Counted from the stretch's first letter, positions 52,163 to 61,622 are shown. The stretch is DNA of 64,000 bases from Alphaproteobacteria bacterium (GCA_022822665.1 JAJEAR010000065.1:62001-126000); one strand, 5' to 3'. The notes: a model not told the origin generated them from the letters alone. Numbers and translations: made by a program.

Positions 52163-54265
52163 TCACCCCGGCCGCGGCTCGTCGAGATCGATGATCAGGT
52201 TCAGGTACCGGTCGATCGACACGTTGGTATCGGGCCCGGCGACGACGGTCGACTCGCGTTCCTCGATCACGGCGGGGCCGCGAAAGGTGGTGCCGGGCCC
52301 GAGACCGTAGCGATTGTAGACCTTGCACGGCGTAAAACCGGTTTCGGGGAAGTGGACAGGCCGCTCCCCCTTCCCGGCCGCACCGGCATCGATCCGCTGG
52401 TCGTCGAAGTTCAGGGTAACGTTCGGAGTCGGCCCGGACGCGGTCAACCGCCAGGTCACGGTCTCCGCCGGGACGCCGGCGATGCGCCGGCCGAACAGCT
52501 CGTCGTAGCGATCGAGGAACCGCTCGTGCAGCTCCTCCCCGAGGTCGGGGCCAAGGACGCCGTCCGGCACCGGCACCTCGATCTCGAAACCCTGTCCGAC
52601 GTAACGCATGTCCACGCGGCGCTCGATGGTGACGGTTGCCGCATCTCCACCGGCTTCCACGAGTGCTGCGGTCGCGTCCCGGGCCATGGCCTCGTAGAAC
52701 GCATTGACGACATCCGCCGGGACCGACTCCACCCGGCAGACGTGACTGTGCGCGCGGTCGGTGGCGGGAGCCGCGATCAGGAAGCCCAGCGACGACGTCA
52801 CCCCGGCGCCGAGGGGGCAGACGATACGGCGGATGCCGAGCAGCCGGGCCAGTCCCCAGGCATGCACCGGGCCGGCGCCGCCGGTGGCGACCAGAGTGTA
52901 GCGGCGCGGGTCGCGTCCCTTCTCCGCGATGTGCCGGCGTGCCGCGGCGGCCATGTTGTTGTTGACGATGGCATGCACTCCGGCCGCGGCGCCGATGGTG
53001 TCGAGGCCGGCCGGGTCGGACAGGGCCGTATCCATCGCTGCCTTCACCGCCGCAACCTCCAGGGGCATCTCGCCGCCAAGGAAGAAGTCGGGCGACAGGT
53101 AGCCGAGCCACAGGTCCGCGTCGGTCACCGTGGGCTCGGTGCCGCCGCGTCCGTAGCACACCGGACCGGGCTCGGCGCCGGCGCTCTGCGGCCCGACCTT
53201 CATGAGCCCCATCGCGTCGAGCCGGGCGATCGACCCGCCGCCGGCGCCGATCTCGATCAGGTCGATGACCGGGACCTTCAGCGGGATGCCGGAGCCGTGG
53301 GCGAACCGCCTGACGCGCCCGGCTTCGAACGTCGTCGCGTGCTCGGGCTCCCCGTTCTCGATCAGGCACATCTTGGCTGTGGTGCCGCCCATGTCGAACG
53401 CGATTACGGAGGGCGAATCGGTAATCCCGGCGTAGTGTGCCCCGGCGATCGCGCCGGCCGCGGGGCCGGACTCGATGAGGTGAATCGGGGTTTCCCGGGC
53501 GACCCGCAGCGCCGCGATGCCGCCGCCGGACAGCATCACGTTGAGCGGGGCGCGAAGCCCCAGATCCCCGAGCCTGTCGTGCAGGCCGGTGACGTAGCGG
53601 CGCATCAGCGGCATGACGTATGCGTTCGCGGCCGCAGTGCAGGCGCGCTCGTACTCCCGGATCTCGGGGGCCACCGAGGTGGAGACTGTGAGGGGAAGCG
53701 CGGGAAATGACCCAGCCAGGATCTCGCGCGCGCGTTGCTCGTGCACGGGATTGACGTAGCTGTTGACGAAGCAGACCGCGATGGCCTCGACACCCATGCC
53801 GACCAGTGCCCGCGCGGCTTCGCGCAGCTCTGCCTCGTCCATCGGCTGCACCACGGTTCCACCCGAGTCGACCCGCTCGTCCACGGTGAGGCGCCGGTCG
53901 CGCGGCGCCAGCGGCTCCGCTTTTTCCATGAAGAGATCGTAGAGGTCATAGCGCATCTCGGTGCCGACCTCGAGGACGTCGCGAAAGCCCCTGGTGGTGA
54001 TGAACCCCACCCGGGCGCCAGTCCGTTCGATGATGGTGTTCGCGACCAGGGTGGTGCCGTGGACGATGCCGTCGATGTCGGCGAGTGCGAGGCCCGCCTC
54101 GCGGGCGACGCGTTCCACGCCTTCGCAGATCGCGATGCCCGGGTCGGACGATGTGGTGAGCTGCTTGCCGGTGAAGACGAGATCACGCGCTTCGTCCACC
54201 AGCACGAAATCGGTGAAGGTGCCACCCACATCCACGCCGATGCGGCAACGGGCTCGCGATGCCAT
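52163..54265 (-). CDS. Hydantoinase/oxoprolinase A subunit
   Basis: 700 aa. IGVDVGGTFTDFVLVDEARD and DIDGIVHGTTLVANTIIERTG are the ATP-binding N-terminal motifs (HyuA/OplA-N), FDMGGTTAKMCLI is the second phosphate loop and GPVCYGRGGTEPTVTDADLWLG is the family signature. It hydrolyses a cyclic amide (hydantoin, oxoproline or acetone-carboxylase-like) with ATP, together with the B subunit upstream. The gap of 246 nt to the B gene is unusual since most pairs are tight. Confidence 0.93.
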   Translation of the reverse strand: MASRARCRIGVDVGGTFTDFVLVDEARDLVFTGKQLTTSSDPGIAICEGVERVAREAGLALADIDGIVHGTTLVANTIIERTGARVGFITTRGFRDVLEVGTEMRYDLYDLFMEKAEPLAPRDRRLTVDERVDSGGTVVQPMDEAELREAARALVGMGVEAIAVCFVNSYVNPVHEQRAREILAGSFPALPLTVSTSVAPEIREYERACTAAANAYVMPLMRRYVTGLHDRLGDLGLRAPLNVMLSGGGIAALRVARETPIHLIESGPAAGAIAGAHYAGITDSPSVIAFDMGGTTAKMCLIENGEPEHATTFEAGRVRRFAHGSGIPLKVPVIDLIEIGAGGGSIARLDAMGLMKVGPQSAGAEPGPVCYGRGGTEPTVTDADLWLGYLSPDFFLGGEMPLEVAAVKAAMDTALSDPAGLDTIGAAAGVHAIVNNNMAAAARRHIAEKGRDPRRYTLVATGGAGPVHAWGLARLLGIRRIVCPLGAGVTSSLGFLIAAPATDRAHSHVCRVESVPADVVNAFYEAMARDATAALVEAGGDAATVTIERRVDMRYVGQGFEIEVPVPDGVLGPDLGEELHERFLDRYDELFGRRIAGVPAETVTWRLTASGPTPNVTLNFDDQRIDAGAAGKGERPVHFPETGFTPCKVYNRYGLGPGTTFRGPAVIEERESTVVAGPDTNVSIDRYLNLIIDLDEPRPG

Positions 54266-54511
54266 TACGACCCCCCGCGCCCGCGGGCCGCCCGGCGTTC
54301 CGTGCAGGTCATGTCCCTCCTCGTTTCCCATGATCCCGGAAAGGCCCCGGGAGCCCGCGCCGGGCAATCGCCAGGCATCCTGGCGCGAGCTTCCCGCCGG
54401 TCGCGCCGCGCAGCGGCGAGGGCTGTCTGTACCTGGCCGGAACACGGGAGGACATGCCCGGCACGGACAGCCTCGCGGCCTGTGCCGGCGCGCGCGAACC
54501 CCATCGACGCG

Positions 54512-56182
54512 TCACCCCTTGTGACCATAGACCGAACGGGCTGCCTCGGCCGAGACGTACCCCTTGGCGATATCGTCCTCGATCGCGGCCGGGTCGCGAT
54601 CGGCCGGATCGCCGAAGCCGCCGCCGCCGGGAAAGTGCAGCCTGAGCAGTTCGCCCGGCTGCATCACCGTGCGTCCCTTCTGGTGCGGCCGGGTGCCGTC
54701 GCGAAACTCGATCCGGGTGTGCGAGCCGTCCCCGCCGCCCAGGATGCCGCGCGGCGGATACTTGTGGCGGTCGGACATCAGCGAGAGCCGGACCGGCTGA
54801 TCGGAGCGCACCTCGATCTCCACGTCCTGGCCCAGGCCGCCGCGGAACTTCCCGGCCCCGCCCGAGTCCGGCGTCAGCTCCTTGCGCCACACCAGCAGCG
54901 GGGAGACGCTCTCGAGCGCCTCGACGCTGCCCACTCCGGTGTTGGAGGGGAAGGCGGTGCAGGCGTATCCGTCCATCCTGTGGCTCGCACCCATGCCGCC
55001 GCTTGCGAACAACACCTGGTTGAACCGGTGGCCCTGCCGGTCCACGCCGCCGTAGACCGAGCGCAGGGTCGGGGTGCTGCCCGATTCCGCGACCACCCGG
55101 TCCGGCGCAATCTGCGCGAGGCACCGATAAATGACGCCGTAGAGCAGGTGTCCGGTGAGCTGACGGGCCCCGACCGGAGCGGGGTAGGTCGGGTTGACGA
55201 TCGACCCCTCCGGCGCCTTGACCGTGACGGGCTGGAAGGACCCCTCGTTGCGCGGACTGTCGGGGTCGAGCGCGCACTTGATCGGATAGGTCGCGAAGGC
55301 ACGGGTGTACTTCATGACCGAGTTGATGCCGCACGCCACCTGCCCGGATGTTCCCGCGAAGTCGAGCTCGAGGTCAGACCCGCTGATGGTCATCCTGCAC
55401 TCGATATGGGTCTCGAACTCGTCGATTCCATCAGCGTCCATCGACGCCGACCACGAACCGTCCGGCAGTGCCTCGATCGCCGTGCGCATCGCGGTCTCGG
55501 CCCGGCCGCGCAGCTCGGCGGAGAGCTCGGTCAGGTCGGAAAGGCCGGTATCGTCGAGGAACTGCTGCAGCCCCTTGCGGCAGATACCCTGCGCCGCCAC
55601 CTGGGCGTAGATGTCGCCCATGACCTGGTCCGGCACCCGGACGTTGGCGCGGATGATGTCCGCGACGACCTCGACTTCCTGTCCGTCCTCGATGAACCTG
55701 ACCGGCATCAGGCGCAGGCCCTCCTCGTACAGCTCGCGCGTGTCGCAGGCCCACCCGGAGCCACCGATGTCGGGCAGATGGGCGATCGACCCCGAGAAGC
55801 CCACCAGCGTGCCGCGGTGGAAGATCGGGGACGCCATGGTGACGTCGGGGAGGTGCCCCGACCCGATCCAGGGGTCGTTGGTGATGATGCAGTCGCCGGG
55901 CCGCCAGCGCTCGACCGGGATTCGCTCCAGCATCGCCTTCACCGCGCTCGGCACCATGCCGACGAAGGACGGGATGCCGCCGGTGTTCTCGGCCAGGCAG
56001 TTGCACTCGGCATCGAGCAGCACCGTGGTGAAATCGTTCGACTCGCGGACAACGGTGGAGAACGCGGTCCGCAGCAGCGCCGCGGCGGACTCGTCCGCGA
56101 TCGAGATGAGGCGCGACCACAGGATCTCCAGGGTCACGGGGTCGAAACGGGGGTTCGGTGCTGCGTCTTCGGTTGCGTTCAC
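54512..56182 (-). CDS. Hydantoinase/oxoprolinase B subunit
   Basis: 556 aa. FDPVTLEILWSRLISIADES, ESNDFTTVLLDAECNCLAEN, DCIITNDPWIGSGHLPDVTM and FSGSIAHLPDIGGSG are HyuB/OplB landmarks; GRTVMQPGELLRLHFPGGGG and GDPADRDPAAIEDDIAKGYV close it. Its partner is the A subunit downstream. Copy A of the dispersed repeat begins about 55 nt upstream of this start. Confidence 0.94.
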   Translation of the reverse strand: MNATEDAAPNPRFDPVTLEILWSRLISIADESAAALLRTAFSTVVRESNDFTTVLLDAECNCLAENTGGIPSFVGMVPSAVKAMLERIPVERWRPGDCIITNDPWIGSGHLPDVTMASPIFHRGTLVGFSGSIAHLPDIGGSGWACDTRELYEEGLRLMPVRFIEDGQEVEVVADIIRANVRVPDQVMGDIYAQVAAQGICRKGLQQFLDDTGLSDLTELSAELRGRAETAMRTAIEALPDGSWSASMDADGIDEFETHIECRMTISGSDLELDFAGTSGQVACGINSVMKYTRAFATYPIKCALDPDSPRNEGSFQPVTVKAPEGSIVNPTYPAPVGARQLTGHLLYGVIYRCLAQIAPDRVVAESGSTPTLRSVYGGVDRQGHRFNQVLFASGGMGASHRMDGYACTAFPSNTGVGSVEALESVSPLLVWRKELTPDSGGAGKFRGGLGQDVEIEVRSDQPVRLSLMSDRHKYPPRGILGGGDGSHTRIEFRDGTRPHQKGRTVMQPGELLRLHFPGGGGFGDPADRDPAAIEDDIAKGYVSAEAARSVYGHKG

Positions 56183-56236
56183 GAGCGTCTCGATCCGTGT
56201 CGATCTTCACGAACGGCGCCGCGCGCACCGCGCCGC

Positions 56237-56373
56237 CGGTTGAGCCAAGTTACCGAAAGTGGTTTCCTGCGTGAAGGGACGAGGCTGCGACGGGTACGAC
56301 GTCCCCGGGAGGCTTGCGCCGGGAAGAGGTGCCGAGCATGCCTTGTTGGTGTGGGGCGGCAGCCTCGCGAGCG
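56237..56373 (-). repeat. Dispersed intergenic repeat, copy A
   Basis: Element of about 130 nt. Blocks shared with copies B (59304) and C (63742) on the + strand include AAGTTACCGAAAGTGGTTTC, CTGCGTGAAGG, GCTGCGACGGGTACGAC and GGCTTGCGCCGGGAAGAGG. A CCCGG...CCGGG stem is kept in all copies. On the minus strand it lies about 55 nt before the hyuB start. Function unknown. Confidence 0.7.
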
Positions 56374-56428
56374 TCTCGATGCAAGCTTCGGCGGCGCGAA
56401 TGCGCCGATCGGCAGACAGGTCCGGACC

Positions 56429-57742
56429 GTGGTCGAAGAGCCCTGCCCACTCCCCTCATGGGACACGCCGTCCCCGGAACCGCCGGCGCCCGCGGCCCCC
56501 CTTTCGGAGGCGCTTCGAGCCGACGCCGTCGTCATCGGCGCAGGAGTCACCGGGTCCTCCACCGCGCTGCACCTGGCGCGCACCGGCAAGCGCGTCGTCC
56601 AGATCGAAGCGCGCGAACCGGGCTGGGGCGCATCGGGGCGCGCCTACGGCAACGTGGTTCCGGTCTCGAAGCATGGAGAGCGCACGCTCGAGCGGATCTA
56701 CGGCCCCGAGCGCGGCCGCCGCCTGAGCGCGGCGCTCGCCGCCGGACCGGAGATGGTGCGCGGTCTGCTCGCGGAGTTTCGGATCGGCGCGCTCCTTCAT
56801 GGCGGAGGCTGGCTTCTCGCCGCGCACACGCCGCGGGCGGAGGCGGATCTGAAGCGACGGGCGAGCCGGCCGGCGGCGAGCGGCTTCGGACCAACCTACC
56901 ACGATGCCCGCGAAACCGCGGACCTGATCGGAAGCCCCTTCTATCGCGGCAGCCTGGTCGATCCGCGGGCGTTCGCCGTCAACGCGCTCACCTGCGCGCG
57001 CGGACTGGCCCGGGCCGCGCGGCAGGCGGGGGTCGCACAGTTCTGCAACTCCCCGGCGACACGCATCGAGCGGTCCGGCGCCGCGGGCTGGCGCGTCTCG
57101 ACACCGAACGGGGAGGTGGTCGCCGACACGGTCTTCGTCTGCACCAACGCGTACTCCGACGCGCTGTGGCCGGGTCTGGCCCGCACCGTCGTTCCGGTAC
57201 GCGGCTACACCGCCGTCAGCCGTCCGTTCGAGGACGGCGTCCTCGACCGCGTGCTGCCGCACCGGCACTTCCTCACCGATACCCGTCACCTGTGGTCCGG
57301 CATCCGCAAGGTGCCCGGCAACCGGCTGCATGTCGGAGCCGGCGGGCCGCCTCTCGCGAAATCCGCCGGCGCGGACCTGGCCGGCGCGACGCGACGGGTG
57401 AAGATGGTGTTCCCGGAGCTCGACAGGATTGAATGGGAGGAGCACTGGAGCGGCTGGGTGGCGCTCACCGGACACCAGCTTCCGCGGATTCTGCGCCTGG
57501 ACCACGGCGTGTGGGCGGCGCTCGGATACAGTGGCCGGGGACTGTCGTTCGCCACCCTGCTCGGCCGGGAGCTGTCGACGCTCGCCGACGGCACCGCGTC
57601 CCGCGAGACGATCCTGCCGGTCGAGGAGATGCGTCCCCTGCCCTGCCATGCCCTGGCGCCGTTCGTCGCCGCCGCCTGTATCAAGTACTACGAGGTCGCG
57701 GATCGGTGGTCGGTGTGGCGCCGCCGCCGAAGACATCGGTGA
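56429..57742 (+). CDS. FAD-dependent oxidoreductase (DAO family)
   Basis: 437 aa from a GTG at 56429, chosen because the frame has no closer ATG and the N-terminus VVEEPCPLPSWDTPSPEPP matches related proteins; the upstream frame is an antisense shadow. ADAVVIGAGVTGSSTALHLA (FAD site), IEAREPGWGASGRAYGNVVP and the C-terminal WAALGYSGRGLSFATLLGRE are DAO-type landmarks. It likely oxidises an amine or amino acid (proline or glycine type). Divergent from the hydantoinase pair, which suggests a shared nitrogen-compound theme. Confidence 0.87.
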   Translation: MVEEPCPLPSWDTPSPEPPAPAAPLSEALRADAVVIGAGVTGSSTALHLARTGKRVVQIEAREPGWGASGRAYGNVVPVSKHGERTLERIYGPERGRRLSAALAAGPEMVRGLLAEFRIGALLHGGGWLLAAHTPRAEADLKRRASRPAASGFGPTYHDARETADLIGSPFYRGSLVDPRAFAVNALTCARGLARAARQAGVAQFCNSPATRIERSGAAGWRVSTPNGEVVADTVFVCTNAYSDALWPGLARTVVPVRGYTAVSRPFEDGVLDRVLPHRHFLTDTRHLWSGIRKVPGNRLHVGAGGPPLAKSAGADLAGATRRVKMVFPELDRIEWEEHWSGWVALTGHQLPRILRLDHGVWAALGYSGRGLSFATLLGRELSTLADGTASRETILPVEEMRPLPCHALAPFVAAACIKYYEVADRWSVWRRRRRHR

Positions 57743-57856
57743 TCGACTGACCGCACCGCGCACCTCGAACGTTCCGCGAAACGACGGATGGCCGCTTTCC
57801 CGGCCCGGCGCGATCCGGCGCGATCCGGGGCCCGCCGGCGCGCCGCGGCCGAATCG

Positions 57857-59254
57857 TCATGCGACCCGGAACCAGGTCTTCATCCCGCTGATCGAGTGGC
57901 CGGGCATGTGGCAGTGCAACAGCCAGTCGCCCGGATTGTCGGCGACGAACGCGATCTCGGCTGTCTCGTCGCGATCCAGCAGCAGGGTATCGCGCAGGGG
58001 ACCCGCGGCGCCGTCGGACGCGATCGCCCGGAAGTGATGCCCGTGCAGGTGCATCGCATGCGGCCACGCCGAGTCGTTGGCCATCGCGAGGCGCACGGTC
58101 TCGCCGCGAGACGCGGTGAGAAGCGGTGCGTCGGGCATCTCGGCGAGTCCGTTGAACGCCCAGACCTTGCCCTGCCCGGCCAGCTCGCGCACCCCCACCA
58201 TCCGCCCGCCCAGCATGGCCTGGCGCATCCGCCCCATCGCCCCGCCGTCCATGCGGAGGGTCTCGCGCCGCGCCTGCGAGAGGTCCCCGAGGGCCGGCAC
58301 CGGATTGGGTGGAAGCGGTTGCGGAGCGGGCAGCCGGGCCTCGCGGGCCCGCCCCCGAATCGGGAACGCGGCAAGCGCGAAGTCCTGCTCCCGGCCGCGA
58401 AACACGAGCAGTCCCTCCTCCCCCTCGCCCGCCGTTGCATCGACGATCAGATCGGCCCGCTGGCCCGGCGCGAGCACCAGCGGTCCCGCCGCTTGCGGAG
58501 CCGGTAGCGGCTGGCCGTCCAGGGCCACCACCCAGCCTTCGAGTTGCTTCAGCACCAGCGAGAAGATCCGCGCGTTGGCCGCGTTGACGAGGCGAAGGCG
58601 CAGTCTCTCGTGTCGCGCCGTCTCCCGACGCCACGTGCCCTCGCCGTTGACCGTGATCCAGTTTCCGATGCGCCCCGCGTGAGCCCAGTCGTGCAGCGAG
58701 CCGAAGCTGTCGTGGATGCTCGCGTCCTCCGCGAGACGCCAGTCGTCGAGCACCAGCACCTCCTCCCGATCGACCTCCGGCGGCTCCGGCTCCTCGACCA
58801 CGAGAACACCGTACAGCCCCCGTGCCATCTGCTCGAAGGTGCGGTGATGCGAGTGGTACCAGTAGGTGCCGGCGTCGGGCGGCGCGAAGTCGTAGAGAAA
58901 CTCGGCGTCAGGCTGCACCGCCGGCTGCGTGAGTTCCGGCACGCCGTCCATCGAGTTCTCGATTCGAATGCCGTGCCAGTGCACCGCCGAGGGCTCGGGC
59001 AGTCCGTTCACGAACCGGCGCACCACCCGTTCTCCCTGCCGCACGCGGATGGTCGGCCCCGGGACCTGCCCGTCGTATCCCCAGATCGGCGTCTCGGGAT
59101 AGTCCGCCGGCGCGAGACGCGTGGTACCGGGCCTCGCGTGGAGGATGACTTCCCGGCGGTCGTCGGCGTGCGCCGGCAGCATCCACGCACCGGTCTGACA
59201 AAGAAGCGCGGCGCTCCCCGCGCGGTGCAGAAACTCCCGTCTCGAATGGGGCAT
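57857..59254 (-). CDS. Multicopper oxidase (CueO/CumA-like)
   Basis: 465 aa. A twin-arginine-like N-terminus (MPHSRREFLHRAGSAALLCQ) indicates export. Copper sites: AVHWHGIRI and TYWYHSHHRTF in domain 1, HAMHLHGHHF and HCHMPGHSISGM in domain 3 (T1 and T2/T3 ligands). It should oxidise Cu(I), Mn(II) or phenolic substrates. CopD and CopC genes lie upstream on the same strand, pointing to copper homeostasis. Copy B of the dispersed repeat begins about 50 nt upstream. Confidence 0.93.
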   Translation of the reverse strand: MPHSRREFLHRAGSAALLCQTGAWMLPAHADDRREVILHARPGTTRLAPADYPETPIWGYDGQVPGPTIRVRQGERVVRRFVNGLPEPSAVHWHGIRIENSMDGVPELTQPAVQPDAEFLYDFAPPDAGTYWYHSHHRTFEQMARGLYGVLVVEEPEPPEVDREEVLVLDDWRLAEDASIHDSFGSLHDWAHAGRIGNWITVNGEGTWRRETARHERLRLRLVNAANARIFSLVLKQLEGWVVALDGQPLPAPQAAGPLVLAPGQRADLIVDATAGEGEEGLLVFRGREQDFALAAFPIRGRAREARLPAPQPLPPNPVPALGDLSQARRETLRMDGGAMGRMRQAMLGGRMVGVRELAGQGKVWAFNGLAEMPDAPLLTASRGETVRLAMANDSAWPHAMHLHGHHFRAIASDGAAGPLRDTLLLDRDETAEIAFVADNPGDWLLHCHMPGHSISGMKTWFRVA

Positions 59255-59303
59255 GACTCTCACCTCTCCCGGCGTCTCGAGCGCCCATGATCTTCACTGT
59301 CGC

Positions 59304-59426
59304 GCCAGATTTCCGAAAGTGGCTTCTGTGTGAAGGTACGGGGCTGCAACGGGCAGGATGCGCCCGGGATGCACGCGGCGGCAAGGGGCGCCCGGCACGT
59401 GTCGTCGGTCCGAGCCTCTCCGGCAC
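59304..59426 (-). repeat. Dispersed intergenic repeat, copy B
   Basis: Second copy, shorter and more divergent: TTTCCGAAAGTGGCTTCTGT, GTGAAGG, GGGCTGCAACGGGCAGGATG and the GGTCCGAGCCTCTCCGGCA end shared with copy C. Lies about 50 nt before the multicopper oxidase start, as copy A does before hyuB. Confidence 0.65.
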
Positions 59427-59477
59427 TTCGTCCTCATCCGTCGAGTCAGCCGGCCCGCCTCCGTCCGCCGCCGGGAG

Positions 59478-60368
59478 TCAGCCCTCCATGTCGGGGGATG
59501 CAATGGTGGTCAGGACGGCCGTCGTGACCAGGATGGCCAGCACGGCCGCGAATTCAAGACCGATCGACCGTCTCAGCCGGGGCGCGGCGCCGGCATCGCC
59601 CGCGAGCAGAGCCGGAACGAGGCGGAGCTTGTTGACGGCGGCGAGGCCGAGCAGCGACGCGAACAGCGCGAGCTTGACGGCGAACAGGCGGCCGTAGGGA
59701 GACGCAAGCGCGTCCAGCGGGTTGCCCGTCAGCAACACCAGCAGGACGCCCCCGGCCATCGCCAGCGCGAGAACGACCCACAGCGCCCGCCGACCGAACG
59801 CGGCCGCGGCTGCACCGGCGCGTACCGGATCGGCGCGGCCCGCCATCCGATGCAGCGGGGCCAGCGCGCCGATCCAGAACGCGAGACCCAGCAGATGCAC
59901 CGTCACCAGCGCCCCGAGCAGCACGCGAGGCTCGGTCAGCACGTGACCGCGAAACGCGAAGGATGCGCAAACGACGGCCGCGCCGGCAAAGGCGAAGAAC
60001 CGCGGCGCCTTCGCTGCGATGAAGAACCCCGCGAGGACGGCGAGCCCCGCCAGGTGCACCGCGAGGCTGTTGCCCGCGGGACCGTCCAGCACCATGCCGG
60101 TGAGGGTCCGGTCCACGGCGCCGGCCCAAGATCCGCCGGCGAGGTAGGCGGCGGCGAGCGGAATCAGCGCGGCGGATGCTACGCCCGCCAGGGTCGCGCC
60201 CGCGACTCCGAGACGGCGGACCATCCGCCTGGTGTCGCCATCGAGCGCCGACAGGCTTGCAAGGACCAGCGCGCTGCCCGCCGACATCAGTGACGCGAGA
60301 TACGCCAACGCCTTGACCGTCACCGTCGCGAGGGTCGCGCCGTCCATGGCGAGCACCGATTGCCACAC
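59478..60368 (-). CDS. copD: Copper resistance membrane protein CopD
   Basis: 296 aa from a GTG at 60368 preceded by AAGG; an ATG at 60347 is the alternative. Eight or so membrane helices, with conserved histidines in FAFRGHVLTEP and VTVHLLGLAFWIGALAPLH, are typical of the CopD family. It is thought to move copper between periplasm and cytoplasm or to feed copper enzymes. Lies 8 nt behind copC, so both form a unit with the multicopper oxidase. Confidence 0.9.
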   Translation of the reverse strand: MWQSVLAMDGATLATVTVKALAYLASLMSAGSALVLASLSALDGDTRRMVRRLGVAGATLAGVASAALIPLAAAYLAGGSWAGAVDRTLTGMVLDGPAGNSLAVHLAGLAVLAGFFIAAKAPRFFAFAGAAVVCASFAFRGHVLTEPRVLLGALVTVHLLGLAFWIGALAPLHRMAGRADPVRAGAAAAAFGRRALWVVLALAMAGGVLLVLLTGNPLDALASPYGRLFAVKLALFASLLGLAAVNKLRLVPALLAGDAGAAPRLRRSIGLEFAAVLAILVTTAVLTTIASPDMEG

Positions 60369-60376
60369 CGCGGACC

Positions 60377-60748
60377 TTACTGCGCGACCTCGAACGAGAA
60401 GCGGCAATTCATGGGGTGGCCGTCCGGGGAGAGGCCTCGCCAGTCGACGGTGTATCGTCCGGTCGGCAGCACGGGCGTCGTCGCCCGAAAGTCGGTGACC
60501 GGCTGCATGCCGTCGGAACGGCCGAGGTCGAACGTGCCACCCGCCTCGCTGGTCAGACTGATCGCGGTGATGCGCATCGGCGCGTCGAATCTCATGGAAA
60601 CGACATCGGGCGACGCCGCGAGCACGGCCCCGTCTTCCGGGAAGGTCACCTCCTGCTTGGAGTGCGCCACGGCCGTTCCCGTGGCGAGGGCCGCCAGCAG
60701 GGGCAGCAGTGCCGGCCCGTGGCGGATGTGCCGGTCGCGATGCCTCAT
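60377..60748 (-). CDS. copC: CopC-family periplasmic copper-binding protein
   Basis: 123 aa. A signal peptide (LLPLLAALATGTAVAHS) leaves the N-terminal His that binds Cu(II). The domain continues PEDGAVLAASPDVVSMRFDA and ends GLSPDGHPMNCRFSFEVAQ. Size fits the CopC/YobA family. It probably passes copper to CopD. First gene of a copC-copD unit; the multicopper oxidase follows. Confidence 0.92.
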   Translation of the reverse strand: MRHRDRHIRHGPALLPLLAALATGTAVAHSKQEVTFPEDGAVLAASPDVVSMRFDAPMRITAISLTSEAGGTFDLGRSDGMQPVTDFRATTPVLPTGRYTVDWRGLSPDGHPMNCRFSFEVAQ

Positions 60749-60937
60749 GATCGATGACCTCCGTGGAATTCCGTGCCGTGATGCACGCTGAGTGCAGGAG
60801 AATGTATCGAGTCCGCAGGTCTCCGCACCCGGTCGAACATATTCCTTCCAGCCGGGGGAGAGTCAAGCCCGATCGCTGGCGCAACCGCTTCCGACTCCGC
60901 TGGCGGCGCGCGCATGTTGACAGGAAACGTGCCGTGT

Positions 60938-60956
60938 GCATATGTTGCACATATGC
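60938..60956. promoter_or_regulatory. Inverted repeat over the vapB start
   Basis: GCATATG (60938-60944), a 5-nt spacer TTGCA and CATATGC (60950-60956) form a perfect 7-bp inverted repeat. It includes the ATG of the antitoxin gene, so a bound VapBC complex could block both transcription and translation. A pattern match only. Confidence 0.5.
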
Positions 60957-61216
60957 CTGGAGACAAATCACACCGGCCGATAGACGCCCGCCACGCGCGC
61001 CTGTTTCGCAACGGGCGGAATCAGGCTGTACGAATCCCGCGGGAATTCGAGCTCGCCGCCGACGAAGTGGTTGTCTACAAGGACGCCCATCGCCTGATTC
61101 TGGAGCCCGTCAAGCGATCCCCATCCCTGGCGGAGGTTCTGTCGCGGCTCTCTCCCCTGGAAGATGATTTTCCGAGTATGGCCGATCCGCCCGCCAAGCC
61201 CGAAGAAATCTTCTGA
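60953..61216 (+). CDS. vapB: VapB-type antitoxin (AbrB/SpoVT-fold)
   Basis: 87 aa from ATG 60953; an earlier in-frame ATG at 60914 lacks coding support. ARLFRNGRNQAVRIPREFEL is the AbrB-type swapped-hairpin DNA-binding domain and EVVVYKDAHRLILEPV the typical follow-on. Its tail (about 30 residues ending PPAKPEEIF) is the toxin-binding part. One base separates its stop from the GTG of vapC. Confidence 0.93.
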   Translation: MPGDKSHRPIDARHARLFRNGRNQAVRIPREFELAADEVVVYKDAHRLILEPVKRSPSLAEVLSRLSPLEDDFPSMADPPAKPEEIF

Positions 61217-61217
61217 C

Positions 61218-61622
61218 GTGCCCGAGCTGCGGTACATGCTGGACACCAACGTCGTGTCCGATCTGGTTCGACGACCCGGCGGCGAGGTTGCCCGAAGAGC
61301 CGCCTCGCTGGAACCGGGCAGCATGGCAATCAGCGTCATCGTCGCCGCGGAGCTTCGGTACGGTGCCGAACGCCGCGGATCGGCGCGGCTCACGAGTCAA
61401 CTGGAAGCCGTGCTGACGGCGATCGAAATCCTTCCACTGGCCGAGCCGGCGGACCGGCACTACGGCGCGATCCGTAGCGCGCTCGAGCGCGTCGGCCGGC
61501 CGATCGGCCACAATGATCTGCTCATCGCCGCCCATGCGAGAGCACTCGGGACGACGCTGGTCACCGACAACGTCGGGGAATTCGGTCGGGTCCCGGATCT
61601 CGCCGTGGAGAATTGGCGATGA
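61218..61622 (+). CDS. vapC: VapC-type PIN-domain ribonuclease toxin
   Basis: 134 aa from a GTG. YMLDTNVVSDLVRRP, VIVAAELRYGAERRG, IGHNDLLIAAHARALGTTLV and DNVGEFGRVPDLAVENW carry the four conserved acidic residues and the terminal EFxR motif of VapC. Size and position are standard. Expected target is tRNA or rRNA. Confidence 0.95.
   Translation: MPELRYMLDTNVVSDLVRRPGGEVARRAASLEPGSMAISVIVAAELRYGAERRGSARLTSQLEAVLTAIEILPLAEPADRHYGAIRSALERVGRPIGHNDLLIAAHARALGTTLVTDNVGEFGRVPDLAVENWR

Noticed and set aside
53735..57742. Very long + strand frame of about 1335 codons
   Set aside because: Most of it is antisense to the hydantoinase genes in GC-rich DNA. Only the last 437 codons (from GTG 56429) show family motifs.
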